From Pimelobacter simplex (lineage in GTDB: Bacteria; Actinomycetota; Actinomycetes; Propionibacteriales; Nocardioidaceae): 64,000 nt of DNA. Below the pieces are notes generated by a model. The model was not told the origin of the DNA. It saw only the letters and a program-made list of their open reading frames with translations, and ran no database searches. The stretch spans positions 62,001 through 126,000 of the forward strand of contig NZ_FOUK01000007.1 in NCBI RefSeq assembly GCF_900114845.1, in the 5' to 3' direction. A program made the translations under genes and the position numbers. This document shows, piece after piece, positions 8,110-16,866 of this stretch. How positions within the stretch are numbered: the first letter of the stretch is position 1; the number at the start of each line of letters is the position of its first letter.

Positions 8110-10932
8110 ATGGGCAGCGTGACCTCCGACACGAACCCTGGCGGCCCCACCCCGGCCGCCCGCGCGGGCTCGGCGCCCTCCGTCATCCACGAGGGCCTGC
8201 CGACCCAGCTTCCCGACATCGACCCTGACGAGACCCAGGACTGGATCGACTCGTTCAACGCCCTCGTCGACGAGCGCGGGCGCGAGCGCGCGCGCTACGT
8301 CATGCTGCGCCTGCTCGAGCGGGCGCGCGAGGCCCAGGTGGGCGTGCCGGCGCTGCGCAGCACCGACTACATCAACACGATCCCGCCCGAGCGCGAGCCG
8401 TGGTTCCCCGGCGACGAGGACGTCGAGCGGCGCATCCGCGCGTTCATCCGCTGGAACGCGGCCGTGATGGTGTCGAGCGCCAACCGCAAGGGGCTGGAAG
8501 TCGGCGGTCACATCGCCACCTACCAGTCCAGCGCCTCCCTCTACGAGGTCGGCTTCAACCACTTCTTCCGGGGCAAGGAGCACCCGGGCGGCGGCGACCA
8601 GATCTTCATCCAGGGGCACGCCTCCCCCGGCATCTACGCCCGCGCCTACCTCGAGGGACGGCTCTCCGAGGAGCAGCTCTTCCGGTTCCGCCAAGAGGTC
8701 CAGCACGGCCAGGGCGCCGGCCTCTCGTCGTACCCCCACCCGCGGCTGATGCCGGACTTCTGGGAGTTCCCGACGGTCTCGATGGGCCTGACCGGCATCA
8801 ATTCGATCTACCAGGCCCGGTTCAACCGCTACCTGCACAACCGCGGCGTCAAGGACACCAGCCAGCAGCACGTCTGGGCCTTCCTCGGCGACGGCGAGAT
8901 GGCCGAGCCCGAGTCGCTCGGCGCGATCCGGATCGCGGCGCGCGAGGAGCTCGACAACCTCACCTGGGTGATCAACTGCAACCTGCAGCAGCTCGACGGA
9001 CCGGTCACCGGCAACGGCAAGATCATCCAGGAGCTCGAGGCCAACTTCCGCGGCGCCGGCTGGAACGTCATCAAGGTCGTCTGGGGCCGTGAGTGGGACG
9101 CCCTGCTCGCCCGCGACGTCGACGGCGTGCTCGTCAACAAGATGAACTCGACGCCCGACGGCGCCTTCCAGACCTTCTCTGTCGAGAGCGGCGCCTACAA
9201 CCGCGAGCACTTCTTCGGCCCCGACCCGCGGCTGCGCGCGATGGTCGAGCACATGAGCGACCGGCAGATCGAGAAGCTGCCGCGCGGCGGCCACGACTAC
9301 CGCAAGGTCTACGCCGCGTTCGACTCCGCCACCAAGCACGTCGGCCAGCCGACGGTGATCCTGGCCCACACGGTCAAGGGCTGGACGATCGACGCCCTCG
9401 AGGGCAAGAACGCCACCCACCAGATGAAGAAGCTGACCAAGGACGACCTCAAGAAGTTCCGCGACCGGCTCTACCTGCCGATCAGCGACCGGGACCTCGA
9501 GACGGCGTACGAGGCGACCGGCGCGGCCCCCTTCTTCCACCCCGGCGCGCAGTCCCCCGAGATCGAGTACATGATGGAGCGGCGCCGCCAGCTCGGCGGC
9601 TCGCTGCCCCAGCGCGTCGACCGCTCGACGATGCTCACCCTGCCCGGCGACGCGACCTACGCCGAGCTCAAGAAGGGCGCGGGCACCCATAAGGTGGCGA
9701 CGACGATGGCCGCCGTCCGGCTCCTCAAGGACTGGATGAAGGACCCCGGCATCGGCCAGCGGATCGTGCCGATCGCGCCCGACGAGTACCGCACGTTCGG
9801 CATGGACGCGATGTTCCCGTCGGCCAAGGTCTACGACCCGCACGGCCAGCAGTTCGAGTCGGTCGACCGCAACATGCTGCTGTCGTACAAGATGTCGACG
9901 CAGGGCCAGATGCTGCACGAGGGCATCTCCGAGGCCGGCGCCATGGCCTCCGCGATCGCCGCCGGCTCGTCGTACACGACCCACGGCGAGCCGATGATCC
10001 CGTTCTACATCTTCTACTCGATGTTCGGCTTCCAGCGCACCGGCGACTCGATCTGGGCGATGGCCGACCAGCTCTCCCGCGGCTTCCTCGTGGGCGCCAC
10101 CGCCGGCCGGACGACGCTCACCGGCGAGGGCCTGCAGCACGCCGACGGCCACTCCCCGCTGATCGCGGCCACCAACCCGGCCGTCGTCCACTACGACCCG
10201 GCCTTCGGCTACGAGGTCGGCCACATCATGCGCTCGGGCCTCGAGCGGATGTACGGCAGCAGCGAGGAGCACCCGCGCGGCGAGGACGTGATCTTCTACC
10301 TCACCGTCTACAACGAGCCGGTCGCCCAGCCCGCCGAGCCCGAGGGTCTCGACGTCGCCGCCCTGCTCAAGGGCATGTACCGCGTCGCCGAGGCGCCGGC
10401 CGCCGAGGGCCCGCGGGTCCGGCTGCTCGCCTCCGGCGTCGGCTTCCCGTGGATCGACGAGGCGAAGCGCCTGCTGGCCGACGAGTGGGGGGTCCAGGCC
10501 GAGACCTGGTCGGTCACCTCGTGGAACGAGCTCGCGCGCGACGGCATCGCGACCGAGAAGTGGAACCTCCTCCACCCCGACGAGGCCCACCGGACGCCGT
10601 ACGTCACGTCGGCGCTGGGCGAGGGCCCTGCCGCGCAGGCCCCCGTGGTCGCCGTGTCCGACTACATGACCGCCGTCCCGCTGCAGATCGCGCAGTGGGT
10701 GCCGGCCGACTACCGGGTGCTCGGCGCCGACGGCTTCGGCTTCGCCGACACCCGCCCGGCCGCCCGGCGCTTCTTCCAGGTCGACGCCCAGTCGGTCGTC
10801 GTCCAGGCCCTCGCGGCACTGGCCGACGCCGGCGAGATCGACCCGGCCCGGGTCAAGGAGGCCGTCGACCGCTACCGCATCGACGACCCGACCGCCGCGG
10901 CCGGCGTGCTTCAGGAGGGCGGCGACGCCTGA
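8110..10932 (+). CDS. aceE: Pyruvate dehydrogenase E1 component, homodimeric type
   Basis: A 940-residue E1 that decarboxylates pyruvate with thiamine diphosphate and reductively acetylates lipoyl-E2. The TPP motif is GDGEMAEPESLG...VINCNLQQLDGPV, and the family segments NRKGLEVGGHIATYQSSA and GQMLHEGISEAGAMAS are present. Length matches the usual 890-940 residues. The ATG is chosen for the GGGAGGTG ribosome site seven bases upstream; a longer reading frame begins at 8023. It is divergent from DUF3052, and its last 22 bases overlap a convergent lipoprotein gene. E2 and E3 are not here. Confidence 0.96.
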   Translation: MGSVTSDTNPGGPTPAARAGSAPSVIHEGLPTQLPDIDPDETQDWIDSFNALVDERGRERARYVMLRLLERAREAQVGVPALRSTDYINTIPPEREPWFPGDEDVERRIRAFIRWNAAVMVSSANRKGLEVGGHIATYQSSASLYEVGFNHFFRGKEHPGGGDQIFIQGHASPGIYARAYLEGRLSEEQLFRFRQEVQHGQGAGLSSYPHPRLMPDFWEFPTVSMGLTGINSIYQARFNRYLHNRGVKDTSQQHVWAFLGDGEMAEPESLGAIRIAAREELDNLTWVINCNLQQLDGPVTGNGKIIQELEANFRGAGWNVIKVVWGREWDALLARDVDGVLVNKMNSTPDGAFQTFSVESGAYNREHFFGPDPRLRAMVEHMSDRQIEKLPRGGHDYRKVYAAFDSATKHVGQPTVILAHTVKGWTIDALEGKNATHQMKKLTKDDLKKFRDRLYLPISDRDLETAYEATGAAPFFHPGAQSPEIEYMMERRRQLGGSLPQRVDRSTMLTLPGDATYAELKKGAGTHKVATTMAAVRLLKDWMKDPGIGQRIVPIAPDEYRTFGMDAMFPSAKVYDPHGQQFESVDRNMLLSYKMSTQGQMLHEGISEAGAMASAIAAGSSYTTHGEPMIPFYIFYSMFGFQRTGDSIWAMADQLSRGFLVGATAGRTTLTGEGLQHADGHSPLIAATNPAVVHYDPAFGYEVGHIMRSGLERMYGSSEEHPRGEDVIFYLTVYNEPVAQPAEPEGLDVAALLKGMYRVAEAPAAEGPRVRLLASGVGFPWIDEAKRLLADEWGVQAETWSVTSWNELARDGIATEKWNLLHPDEAHRTPYVTSALGEGPAAQAPVVAVSDYMTAVPLQIAQWVPADYRVLGADGFGFADTRPAARRFFQVDAQSVVVQALAALADAGEIDPARVKEAVDRYRIDDPTAAAGVLQEGGDA

Positions 10933-11348
10933 GCCGGACCACCGGCAGCCACCACCCAGTGCGGGGCGTCCTCGTCGGAGGGCACCCCGCACTGCGTCGT
11001 CCCGGGCAGTCCGGAGGCGCCGGCCTCGGCCTCGCCTCCCCCGAGCACCACGTGGTCGCCGACCCGGAACCCCGGGTAACCGGGGATCTCGATGACGTCG
11101 CCCCGCACCCGCGCACCCTCGGGGGCCACCAGCAGGTGACCGTCCACGACCACGCAGCCGCCGTCGGTCAGCCCGGCCGTGCCGGCCAGGCGGGCCTTGA
11201 AACCGCCCACCGACGTGGTGGCCGGTGCCGTCAGCAGGGTGATCTCAGCCGGGCCGGACGGCGCGTCGCAGGCCGCGACGGCCAGCGCGACCACCACGGC
11301 GGCAAGCCGACCGCCGCGGGCTCGTCCACCGGGCCGTCGAGCGCGCAC
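10911..11348 (-). CDS. Small putative lipoprotein
   Basis: A 145-residue reading frame from a GTG: an Arg-rich start, a hydrophobic stretch (LAAVVVALAVAAC), and a lipobox VAAC giving a lipidated cysteine near residue 25. The rest is Gly/Val-rich with paired cysteines (DGGCVVVDGH and TQCGVPS). No family recognised. It converges on aceE with a 22-base overlap. Evidence is signal peptide plus intact frame only, so this could be over-predicted. Confidence 0.55.
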   Translation of the reverse strand: MRARRPGGRARGGRLAAVVVALAVAACDAPSGPAEITLLTAPATTSVGGFKARLAGTAGLTDGGCVVVDGHLLVAPEGARVRGDVIEIPGYPGFRVGDHVVLGGGEAEAGASGLPGTTQCGVPSDEDAPHWVVAAGGPAQASPPS

Positions 11349-11437
11349 CTGAGGACTGTGCGCCGCGCGCCCCACCCCCGCAACGGATCGCCCGAAACCC
11401 TGCGCGGATCGTCGATCGACCGCCGGCAGAGCGCCCC

Positions 11438-12142
11438 TCAGCTGTTGCCGATGGCGTCGAAGTGCCCGTCGACCGCCCGCATGGCCGCGTCGGGGTCGCC
11501 GGCCAGGATCGCGTCGTAGATGCGGGTGTGGTGGTCGACCAGCAGCGCCTGGCGCGAGGTGGTGAGCGGCTCGTGGAGCAGTCGCTCGCTGCGGTCGGCG
11601 AGGTCCTTGGTGAGGACGTTCGAGAGCGCCTCGGCGAAGAAGGTGAGCGAGGGGTTGCCGGCGGCGCGGAGCAGTGACTGGTGGAAGGCGCGGTCGGCGT
11701 CCAGGACGTCGGCGCTGAGCTCGGTCGCGGCCATGGTGTCGATCGCGCGCTTCATGTAGGCGATGAGGACCGGGTCGGCGCGGCGGGCGGCCTCGGCGGC
11801 GGCCTGGCGCTCGAGGGCTATCCGGACGGACTCGAGCGAGGCCAGCGGCAGGTGCGAGCTGCTGATGGCGAGGTTGAGCGCGAACGCGAGCGCGTCGGGG
11901 CGCAGCGTCTCGACGAACGTCCCGGCACCGGTACGGCGGCGCAGCACCCCGAGTCCCTCGAGCATGCCGAGCCGGTCGCGCAGCGCGGTCCGGCTCACGT
12001 CGAGGCGCACGGCGAGGTCGCGCTCGCTGGGCAGCTTGTCGCCCGGGCGCATCTCCTGGATGAGCTCGGCGAGCGCGACGGAGAGCGGGTCGGCGGCGAA
12101 CAGCTCGCTGAGCGAGGACCCGGCGTCGTTCTCGATCGTCAT
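11438..12142 (-). CDS. GntR-family regulator, FCD (FadR-type) domain
   Basis: A 234-residue protein with an N-terminal winged HTH (GDKLPSERDLAVRLDVSRTALRDRL) and an all-helical C-terminal FCD domain. The FCD metal/effector residues are suggested by DRAFHQSLLRAAGN and VDHHTRIYDAI. FCD regulators usually repress catabolic operons and release DNA on binding a carboxylate or amino-acid-derived ligand. It faces the ten-gene dehydrogenase/ABC operon, and two GGT-N3-ACC half-site palindromes of the FadR/LldR type lie between them, so it very probably controls that operon. Confidence 0.9.
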   Translation of the reverse strand: MTIENDAGSSLSELFAADPLSVALAELIQEMRPGDKLPSERDLAVRLDVSRTALRDRLGMLEGLGVLRRRTGAGTFVETLRPDALAFALNLAISSSHLPLASLESVRIALERQAAAEAARRADPVLIAYMKRAIDTMAATELSADVLDADRAFHQSLLRAAGNPSLTFFAEALSNVLTKDLADRSERLLHEPLTTSRQALLVDHHTRIYDAILAGDPDAAMRAVDGHFDAIGNS

Positions 12143-12190
12143 GGCGTGGGCCTTTCCTGGGTGGGGCGCAGCGACTGTAGCCGGAGGCCC

Positions 12191-12261
12191 TTGACATCCG
12201 GCCGTGGGCCAGATCACTATTCACTCAATTGGTAGTACCACTTTCCAAAGCGGTAACACCA
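12191..12261 (+). promoter_or_regulatory. Promoter and twin GntR/FCD operators of the dehydrogenase operon
   Basis: A near-consensus promoter is visible: TTGACA at 12191-12196, an 18-base spacer, and CACTAT at 12215-12220. Just downstream lie TGGTAGTACCA (12230-12240, a perfect palindrome about G) and CGGTAACACCA (12251-12261), both fitting the FadR-type TGGT-N3-ACCA operator. They are exactly 21 bp apart, two helical turns, on the same face. Binding there would block RNA polymerase just past the start site. Confidence 0.75.
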
Positions 12262-12297
12262 CACTAGCAACCCTCTCCCCCGACCGAAAGGACTTCG

Positions 12298-12540
12298 GTG
12301 AGCACTTCCGTCTCGATCACAGAGCTGGGCGACGGCGTCGAGGAGGCCGTCCTCGCGACCTGGCTGTGCGCCGTGGGCGACAGCGTCGCCGCCGGCGAGC
12401 CGATCGCCGAGGTGATGACCGACAAGGTGAACCTCGAGATCGGGGCCCCGGTCGCCGGCGTCGTGACCGCGCTCCACGGCGAGCCCGAGGACACCGTGCG
12501 GATCGGCCAGGTCATCGCCGAGATCGGCGACCCCGCATGA
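12298..12540 (+). CDS. Free-standing lipoyl-carrier protein (E2 lipoyl domain)
   Basis: An 80-residue protein that is just one biotinyl/lipoyl domain. The lipoylated lysine is K43 in VMTDKVNLEIGAP, between the usual flanking strands. In ordinary 2-oxoacid dehydrogenase complexes this domain is fused to the E2 acyltransferase; here the catalytic part is a separate gene six kilobases downstream. The GTG start follows AAGGA by about six bases. Its stop overlaps the E1 alpha start (ATGA). It should carry the acyl group between E1, E2 and a shared E3. Confidence 0.9.
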   Translation: MSTSVSITELGDGVEEAVLATWLCAVGDSVAAGEPIAEVMTDKVNLEIGAPVAGVVTALHGEPEDTVRIGQVIAEIGDPA

Positions 12541-13508
12541 CCACCACGACGACGACCATCACCGAGACCGGCCTGTGGCAGGCGATGGTCGAGGCCCGCG
12601 CGTTCGACCAGGCGATGTGCCGGCACAACGGCCACTGGCACGAGGCGCGCGGCGAGGAGGCCGTGTTCGTCGGCGCCTTCGCCGAGCTCGGACCCGACGA
12701 CGTCGTCGCGCCGCACTTCCGCGGGGCGTGCGCGGTCGCGCTCCAGCGCGGCTCCTCCCCCGCGACGCTGGCGGCCGGCGTCTTCGGCACCGACGCCAGC
12801 AGCTCGGGCGGGCACTGGCGCGGCGACATCTGCCCGGCACCGGGCCCGCGCTCGGTCGGCATGTTCTCCGGCTCGCTCGGCACCTCGGTCGCCTACGCCA
12901 CCGGCGCCGCGCTGCACCTGTCCCGGACCAGCCCCGGCGCGGTCGCGGTCTGCGGCTTCGGCGACGGCACCGCCAACAGCGGCATCGTCGCGGAGTCGCT
13001 CAACCTCGCCGCGATGCTCGGGCTGCCGGTGGTCTACGTGTGCCAGGACAACCAGTACGCGACGTCGCTCCCCTCGGCCGTCGCGCTGGCCGGCGAGCGG
13101 GTCTCCGACCGGGCCCGGGCGCTCGGCATCCCGGCGACCGACGTCGACGGCAACGACGTGCTCGCCGTCCGGGACGCGATCGGCGAGGCAGTGGCGCGGG
13201 CCCGGGCGGGTGCGGGACCGTCGTTCGTGCACGCGCTGACCTACCGGATGGGCGGTCACTACATGAACGACCCCGAGACCTACCGCTCGCCCGAGGAGGT
13301 GGCGGCCTGGGCCGAGCGCGACCCGATCGCGCGGCTCCAGGACCAGCTGGTCGCGCGCGGCGAGCTCACCGCGGACGACGCGACCGCGCAGGTGCGCGCC
13401 GCCGACGAGCGGATGGAGGCGATCGTCGCGGCCGCGAAGGGCGCGAGCGACGCGGCGCTGGTCCGCGCCACGAGCCCCTACGCCGAGGACCTGAGGAGCG
13501 CGTCATGA
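12537..13508 (+). CDS. 2-oxoacid (acetoin-like) dehydrogenase E1 alpha subunit
   Basis: A 323-residue TPP-dependent E1 alpha. The TPP/Mg motif is GFGDGTANSGI...VCQDNQYATS, and the HFRGACAVALQRG and RMGGHYMNDPETYR regions match E1 alpha of branched-chain, pyruvate and acetoin dehydrogenases. The protein is slightly short, as in acetoin-type E1. It pairs with the next gene and overlaps both neighbours by four bases. It should decarboxylate a 2-oxo acid (or cleave an acetoin-like ketone) and acylate the lipoyl protein. Substrate not determined. Confidence 0.9.
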   Translation: MTTTTTTITETGLWQAMVEARAFDQAMCRHNGHWHEARGEEAVFVGAFAELGPDDVVAPHFRGACAVALQRGSSPATLAAGVFGTDASSSGGHWRGDICPAPGPRSVGMFSGSLGTSVAYATGAALHLSRTSPGAVAVCGFGDGTANSGIVAESLNLAAMLGLPVVYVCQDNQYATSLPSAVALAGERVSDRARALGIPATDVDGNDVLAVRDAIGEAVARARAGAGPSFVHALTYRMGGHYMNDPETYRSPEEVAAWAERDPIARLQDQLVARGELTADDATAQVRAADERMEAIVAAAKGASDAALVRATSPYAEDLRSAS

Positions 13509-14497
13509 GCCGGATGACCATGAGCGAGGCCATCGTCGCCGCGATCGCCGACGCGATGACCGCCGACCCGTCGGTCTACCTGATGGGCCAGGACATCGGC
13601 GTCTTCGGCGGGCCGATGCAGTCCACGAAGGGCCTGTGGGACAGCTTCGGCGCCCAGGGCCGGGTGATCGATGCGCCCATCTCCGAGGCCGCCATGGTCG
13701 GTACGGCGGTCGGCGCGGCGATGGCCGGCAGCCGGCCGATCGTCGACCTGATGTTCGCCGAGTTCCTCGCGCTGACGATGACCCCGCTGGGCCTCGAGGG
13801 CTCCGCCGTCGCCTTCCGCACCCGCGGCGAGGTCACCGTCCCGCTGGTCGTGCGCGCCAAGTGCGGCGTCGGCCCGCACCGCGGTCACGCCGAGAGCTGC
13901 GTCGGCATGCTGCTGGCGTTCCCCGGCCTCAAGGTCGCGATGCCGACCACGCCCCAGGACGCCTACTCCCTGACCCGCGCCGCGATCCGCGACGACAACC
14001 CGGTCGTGCTGCTCGAGCACATGAGCCTGCTCCACGGCGCCCGGGCCGAGGTCGACCGCACGCTCGACGTCCGGCTCGGCGCGGCCGACATCCGCCGGCC
14101 GGGGCGCGATCTCACTATCGCCGCGTCCGGGCTCATGGTCCAGCGTGCCGTCCGTGCGGCCAAGGACCTCGCCGCGGACGGCGTCGAGGCCGAGGTCGTC
14201 GACCTGCGCTCGCTCGCCCCGCTCGACACCGCCCTGGTCCGGGCCAGCGCCGAGCGGACCGGCGCCCTGCTCGTCGCCGAGGAGTCCTGGCCCGGCTCCG
14301 GCCCGGCGGCGGCCCTGTGCGCCGCGCTCCTCGGGGACGGCGACCGGCTCGGCTTCCCCGTCCGGCTCCTCCAGCCGCCGCCCACGCCGGTGCCGTTCGC
14401 GGCGTCCCTCGAGTCCGCCTTCGTGCCGTCCGTCGCCGACATCGCCGACGCCGCCCGCGCGCTGCACGCCCCCGTGAAAGGAACCGTGACCGCATGA
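13505..14497 (+). CDS. 2-oxoacid (acetoin-like) dehydrogenase E1 beta subunit
   Basis: A 330-residue transketolase-like E1 beta: MSEAIVAAIADAMTADPSV start, VIDAPISEAAMVGTAVGAA, and the conserved GVGPHRGHAESCVGMLLAFPGLKV segment with the family histidine. The C-terminal transketolase domain (DLTIAASGLMVQRAV...VVDLRSLAPLD) is complete. Length is normal. It forms the alpha2beta2 E1 with the preceding gene. Confidence 0.93.
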   Translation: MSRMTMSEAIVAAIADAMTADPSVYLMGQDIGVFGGPMQSTKGLWDSFGAQGRVIDAPISEAAMVGTAVGAAMAGSRPIVDLMFAEFLALTMTPLGLEGSAVAFRTRGEVTVPLVVRAKCGVGPHRGHAESCVGMLLAFPGLKVAMPTTPQDAYSLTRAAIRDDNPVVLLEHMSLLHGARAEVDRTLDVRLGAADIRRPGRDLTIAASGLMVQRAVRAAKDLAADGVEAEVVDLRSLAPLDTALVRASAERTGALLVAEESWPGSGPAAALCAALLGDGDRLGFPVRLLQPPPTPVPFAASLESAFVPSVADIADAARALHAPVKGTVTA

Positions 14498-15879
14498 CCA
14501 CCACCCCGGCCACCCCGGCCAGCCAGGTCTTCCACCGCGACCTGGTCCACTCCGCCCCGGCGGTCAGCCACGCCTCCGGCGTGCACGTCTGGGACGCCGA
14601 CGGCAACGAGTACCTCGACGCCTCGTCGGGCGGCAACATCGTGATCAGCATCGGGTACGGCGTCCAAGAGGTGCTCGACGCGATGGCCGAGCAGGCCGCC
14701 AAGGTGAGCTTCTGCGGGCAGTTCACCAGCGAGCCGCAGGAGCAGCTCGCCCGCGAGCTCGCGGACTTCGCGCCCGAGGGCATGGACTACGTCCGGTTCA
14801 CCTCCGGTGGCTCCGAGGCCAACGAGACCGCGATCAAGCTCGCCCGGCACTACTTCGTCGAGTCCGGCAAGCCGTCGAAGCACAAGATCGTCGGGCGGTG
14901 GCGCAGCTACCACGGCAACACCCTCGGCGCGCTCTCCGCGACCGGGCACGTGATGCGGCGGACCGGCTACGCGCCGATGCTGCTGCCGTTCGCGCACGCG
15001 CAGCCGCCGTACCGCTACCGGTGCACGCTGTGCGCGCAGAGCAACGCGTGCACCCTCTCCTGCGCCGACGACGTCGAGCGGGTGATCCTCAACGAGGGCC
15101 CCGAGCACGTCGCCGCGTTCATCGCCGAGCCGATCGTCGGCGCCGCGGCGATGGGCATGGTCCCGCCCGACGGCTACTTCGAGCGGGTCCGCGAGATCTG
15201 CGACAAGTACGACGTCCTGCTGATCGTCGACGAGGTGCTCACCGGCATGGGCCGGACCGGGCGCAACTTCGCGATCGAGCACTTCGGCGTCGTCCCCGAC
15301 CTGATCACGTGCGGCAAGGGCATCAGCAGCGGCTACTCCCCCTTGGGCGCGGTCATCGCGCGCAACGAGATCTACGACGCCGTCGCCAACGGCAGCGGCA
15401 TGTTCGAGCACGGCTTCACCTACGGCGGCAACCCGCTCTCGTGCGCCGTCGGCCTCGCCGTGCTGCGCCACATCGAGAAGCACGACCTGGTCGCCCGGGC
15501 CGGCGAGGTCGGCGGCTACCTCCTCTCCGAGGTGCAGCGGGCGATCGGCGACCACCCGCTGGTCGGCGAGGTGAGCGGCCTCGGCCTGCTCGTCGGCGTC
15601 GAGATCGTGGCCGACCGCGCCACCAAGGAGCCGTTCCCCTACGAGGCCGGCGTCAGCAAGCGGATCGCCCGCGCGTGCCAGGAGCGCGGCGTCCTCATCA
15701 ACCCGTCGTTCAGCGGCAACGCCGACGGCTACCGCGGCGACCGGTTCGGCATCTGCCCGCCGTACGTCTTCGAGCGCCACCACGTCGACCAGACGGTCGC
15801 CGCCCTCGCCGCCGCGGTCGACCAGGTCGCCGCGGAGCTCGCCTCTCGGGTCCCCACCACCACCAAGGAGTCCCAGTGA
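14494..15879 (+). CDS. Class III PLP aminotransferase
   Basis: A 461-residue fold-type I aminotransferase of the omega-amino-acid class. It has FTSGGSEANETAIKLAR, WRSYHGNTLGALSATG, the PLP aspartate in LLIVDEVLTGMGRTG, and the Schiff-base lysine in DLITCGKGISSGYSPLG. A cysteine-rich insertion (CTLCAQSNACTLSC) occurs in the middle, as in some uncharacterised class III members. Coupled by overlaps to E1 beta and the solute-binding protein, it probably converts an imported amine or amino acid to the carbonyl compound used by the dehydrogenase. Confidence 0.88.
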   Translation: MTTTPATPASQVFHRDLVHSAPAVSHASGVHVWDADGNEYLDASSGGNIVISIGYGVQEVLDAMAEQAAKVSFCGQFTSEPQEQLARELADFAPEGMDYVRFTSGGSEANETAIKLARHYFVESGKPSKHKIVGRWRSYHGNTLGALSATGHVMRRTGYAPMLLPFAHAQPPYRYRCTLCAQSNACTLSCADDVERVILNEGPEHVAAFIAEPIVGAAAMGMVPPDGYFERVREICDKYDVLLIVDEVLTGMGRTGRNFAIEHFGVVPDLITCGKGISSGYSPLGAVIARNEIYDAVANGSGMFEHGFTYGGNPLSCAVGLAVLRHIEKHDLVARAGEVGGYLLSEVQRAIGDHPLVGEVSGLGLLVGVEIVADRATKEPFPYEAGVSKRIARACQERGVLINPSFSGNADGYRGDRFGICPPYVFERHHVDQTVAALAAAVDQVAAELASRVPTTTKESQ

Positions 15880-16853
15880 AGCGCACCGCCCTCACCCTCG
15901 CCGCGTCCGCCCTCGCCTGCACGGCCCTCGCCGCCTGCGGTGAGGACGGCGGCGGGGGTGCCACCGACGTCGCGGACGCCAAGGTCTGCGTCGACCAGTA
16001 CGCCACCGCGACCGTCATCGACGACCTCCTCTCCGGCATGAAGTCGGGCCTGAAGGAGGCCACCGACGACGGCCTGAAGCTCGACATCCAGAACCCCAAC
16101 GCCGACGCCGCGACGGAGCAGACGCTCGCGCAGAAGTTCATCTCCGGCGACTGCGACGTGATCGTCCCCGTCGGCACGTCGGCCTCGCAGCTGATGGCGA
16201 CCGCGACCAAGGACATCCCGATCGTCTTCGCCGCCTCCTCGACGCCGGTCGAGGCCAAGCTGGTGAAGTCGATGGACGCGCCGGGCGGCAACGTCACCGG
16301 CGTCGCCGACGTGATCGACCCGGTCCCGGACATCGACGCGATGACCAAGCTGATCCCCGGCCTCGCGAAGGTCGGCCTGATCTGGAAGCTCGGCGACCCG
16401 GCCGGCGACGCGCAGGCCGACAAGGTCCGCAAGCACCTCGACGAGCTCGGCATCGGGCACGTCGAGGCGACGATCAGCAACGGCTCCGACATCACCCAGG
16501 CCGCGCAGAGCCTGGTCGGCAAGGTCGACGCGATCGAGATCCCCGGAGACACCACGACGATCAGCGCGGTCGAGGGCCTGATGAAGGTCGCCGACGACGC
16601 CGAGATCCCCGTCTACGGCGGCACCAGCGAGGCCGTCGAGGCCGGCGCGGTGATCTCGTCCTCCTACGACTACAAGGTCGTCGGCGAGGCCGTCGCGAAG
16701 GTCGTCCTCGAGGTGCTCGACGGCGCCGACCCCGCGAAGACCGCGGTCGTCGTCCCCGAGACCGGCGGCTTCGACCTCAACCTCACCAAGCTCAAGGAGC
16801 TCGGCATCGACGTCCCCGCCGAGATCCGCGACGCCGCGCTCACCACCCACTGA
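15876..16853 (+). CDS. ABC transporter substrate-binding lipoprotein (TrpX-like)
   Basis: A 325-residue lipoprotein with signal peptide and lipobox LAAC, followed by a two-lobed periplasmic-binding fold. FISGDCDVIVPVGTSASQLM and IPIVFAASSTPVEAKLV are hallmarks of the ABC_sub_bind family that includes streptococcal TrpX. Known members bind aromatic amino acids, but specificity within the family is poorly mapped. The GTG start overlaps the aminotransferase stop. Works with the permease and ATPase that follow. Confidence 0.88.
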   Translation: MKRTALTLAASALACTALAACGEDGGGGATDVADAKVCVDQYATATVIDDLLSGMKSGLKEATDDGLKLDIQNPNADAATEQTLAQKFISGDCDVIVPVGTSASQLMATATKDIPIVFAASSTPVEAKLVKSMDAPGGNVTGVADVIDPVPDIDAMTKLIPGLAKVGLIWKLGDPAGDAQADKVRKHLDELGIGHVEATISNGSDITQAAQSLVGKVDAIEIPGDTTTISAVEGLMKVADDAEIPVYGGTSEAVEAGAVISSSYDYKVVGEAVAKVVLEVLDGADPAKTAVVVPETGGFDLNLTKLKELGIDVPAEIRDAALTTH

Positions 16854-16866
16854 CGAAGGGCACACC

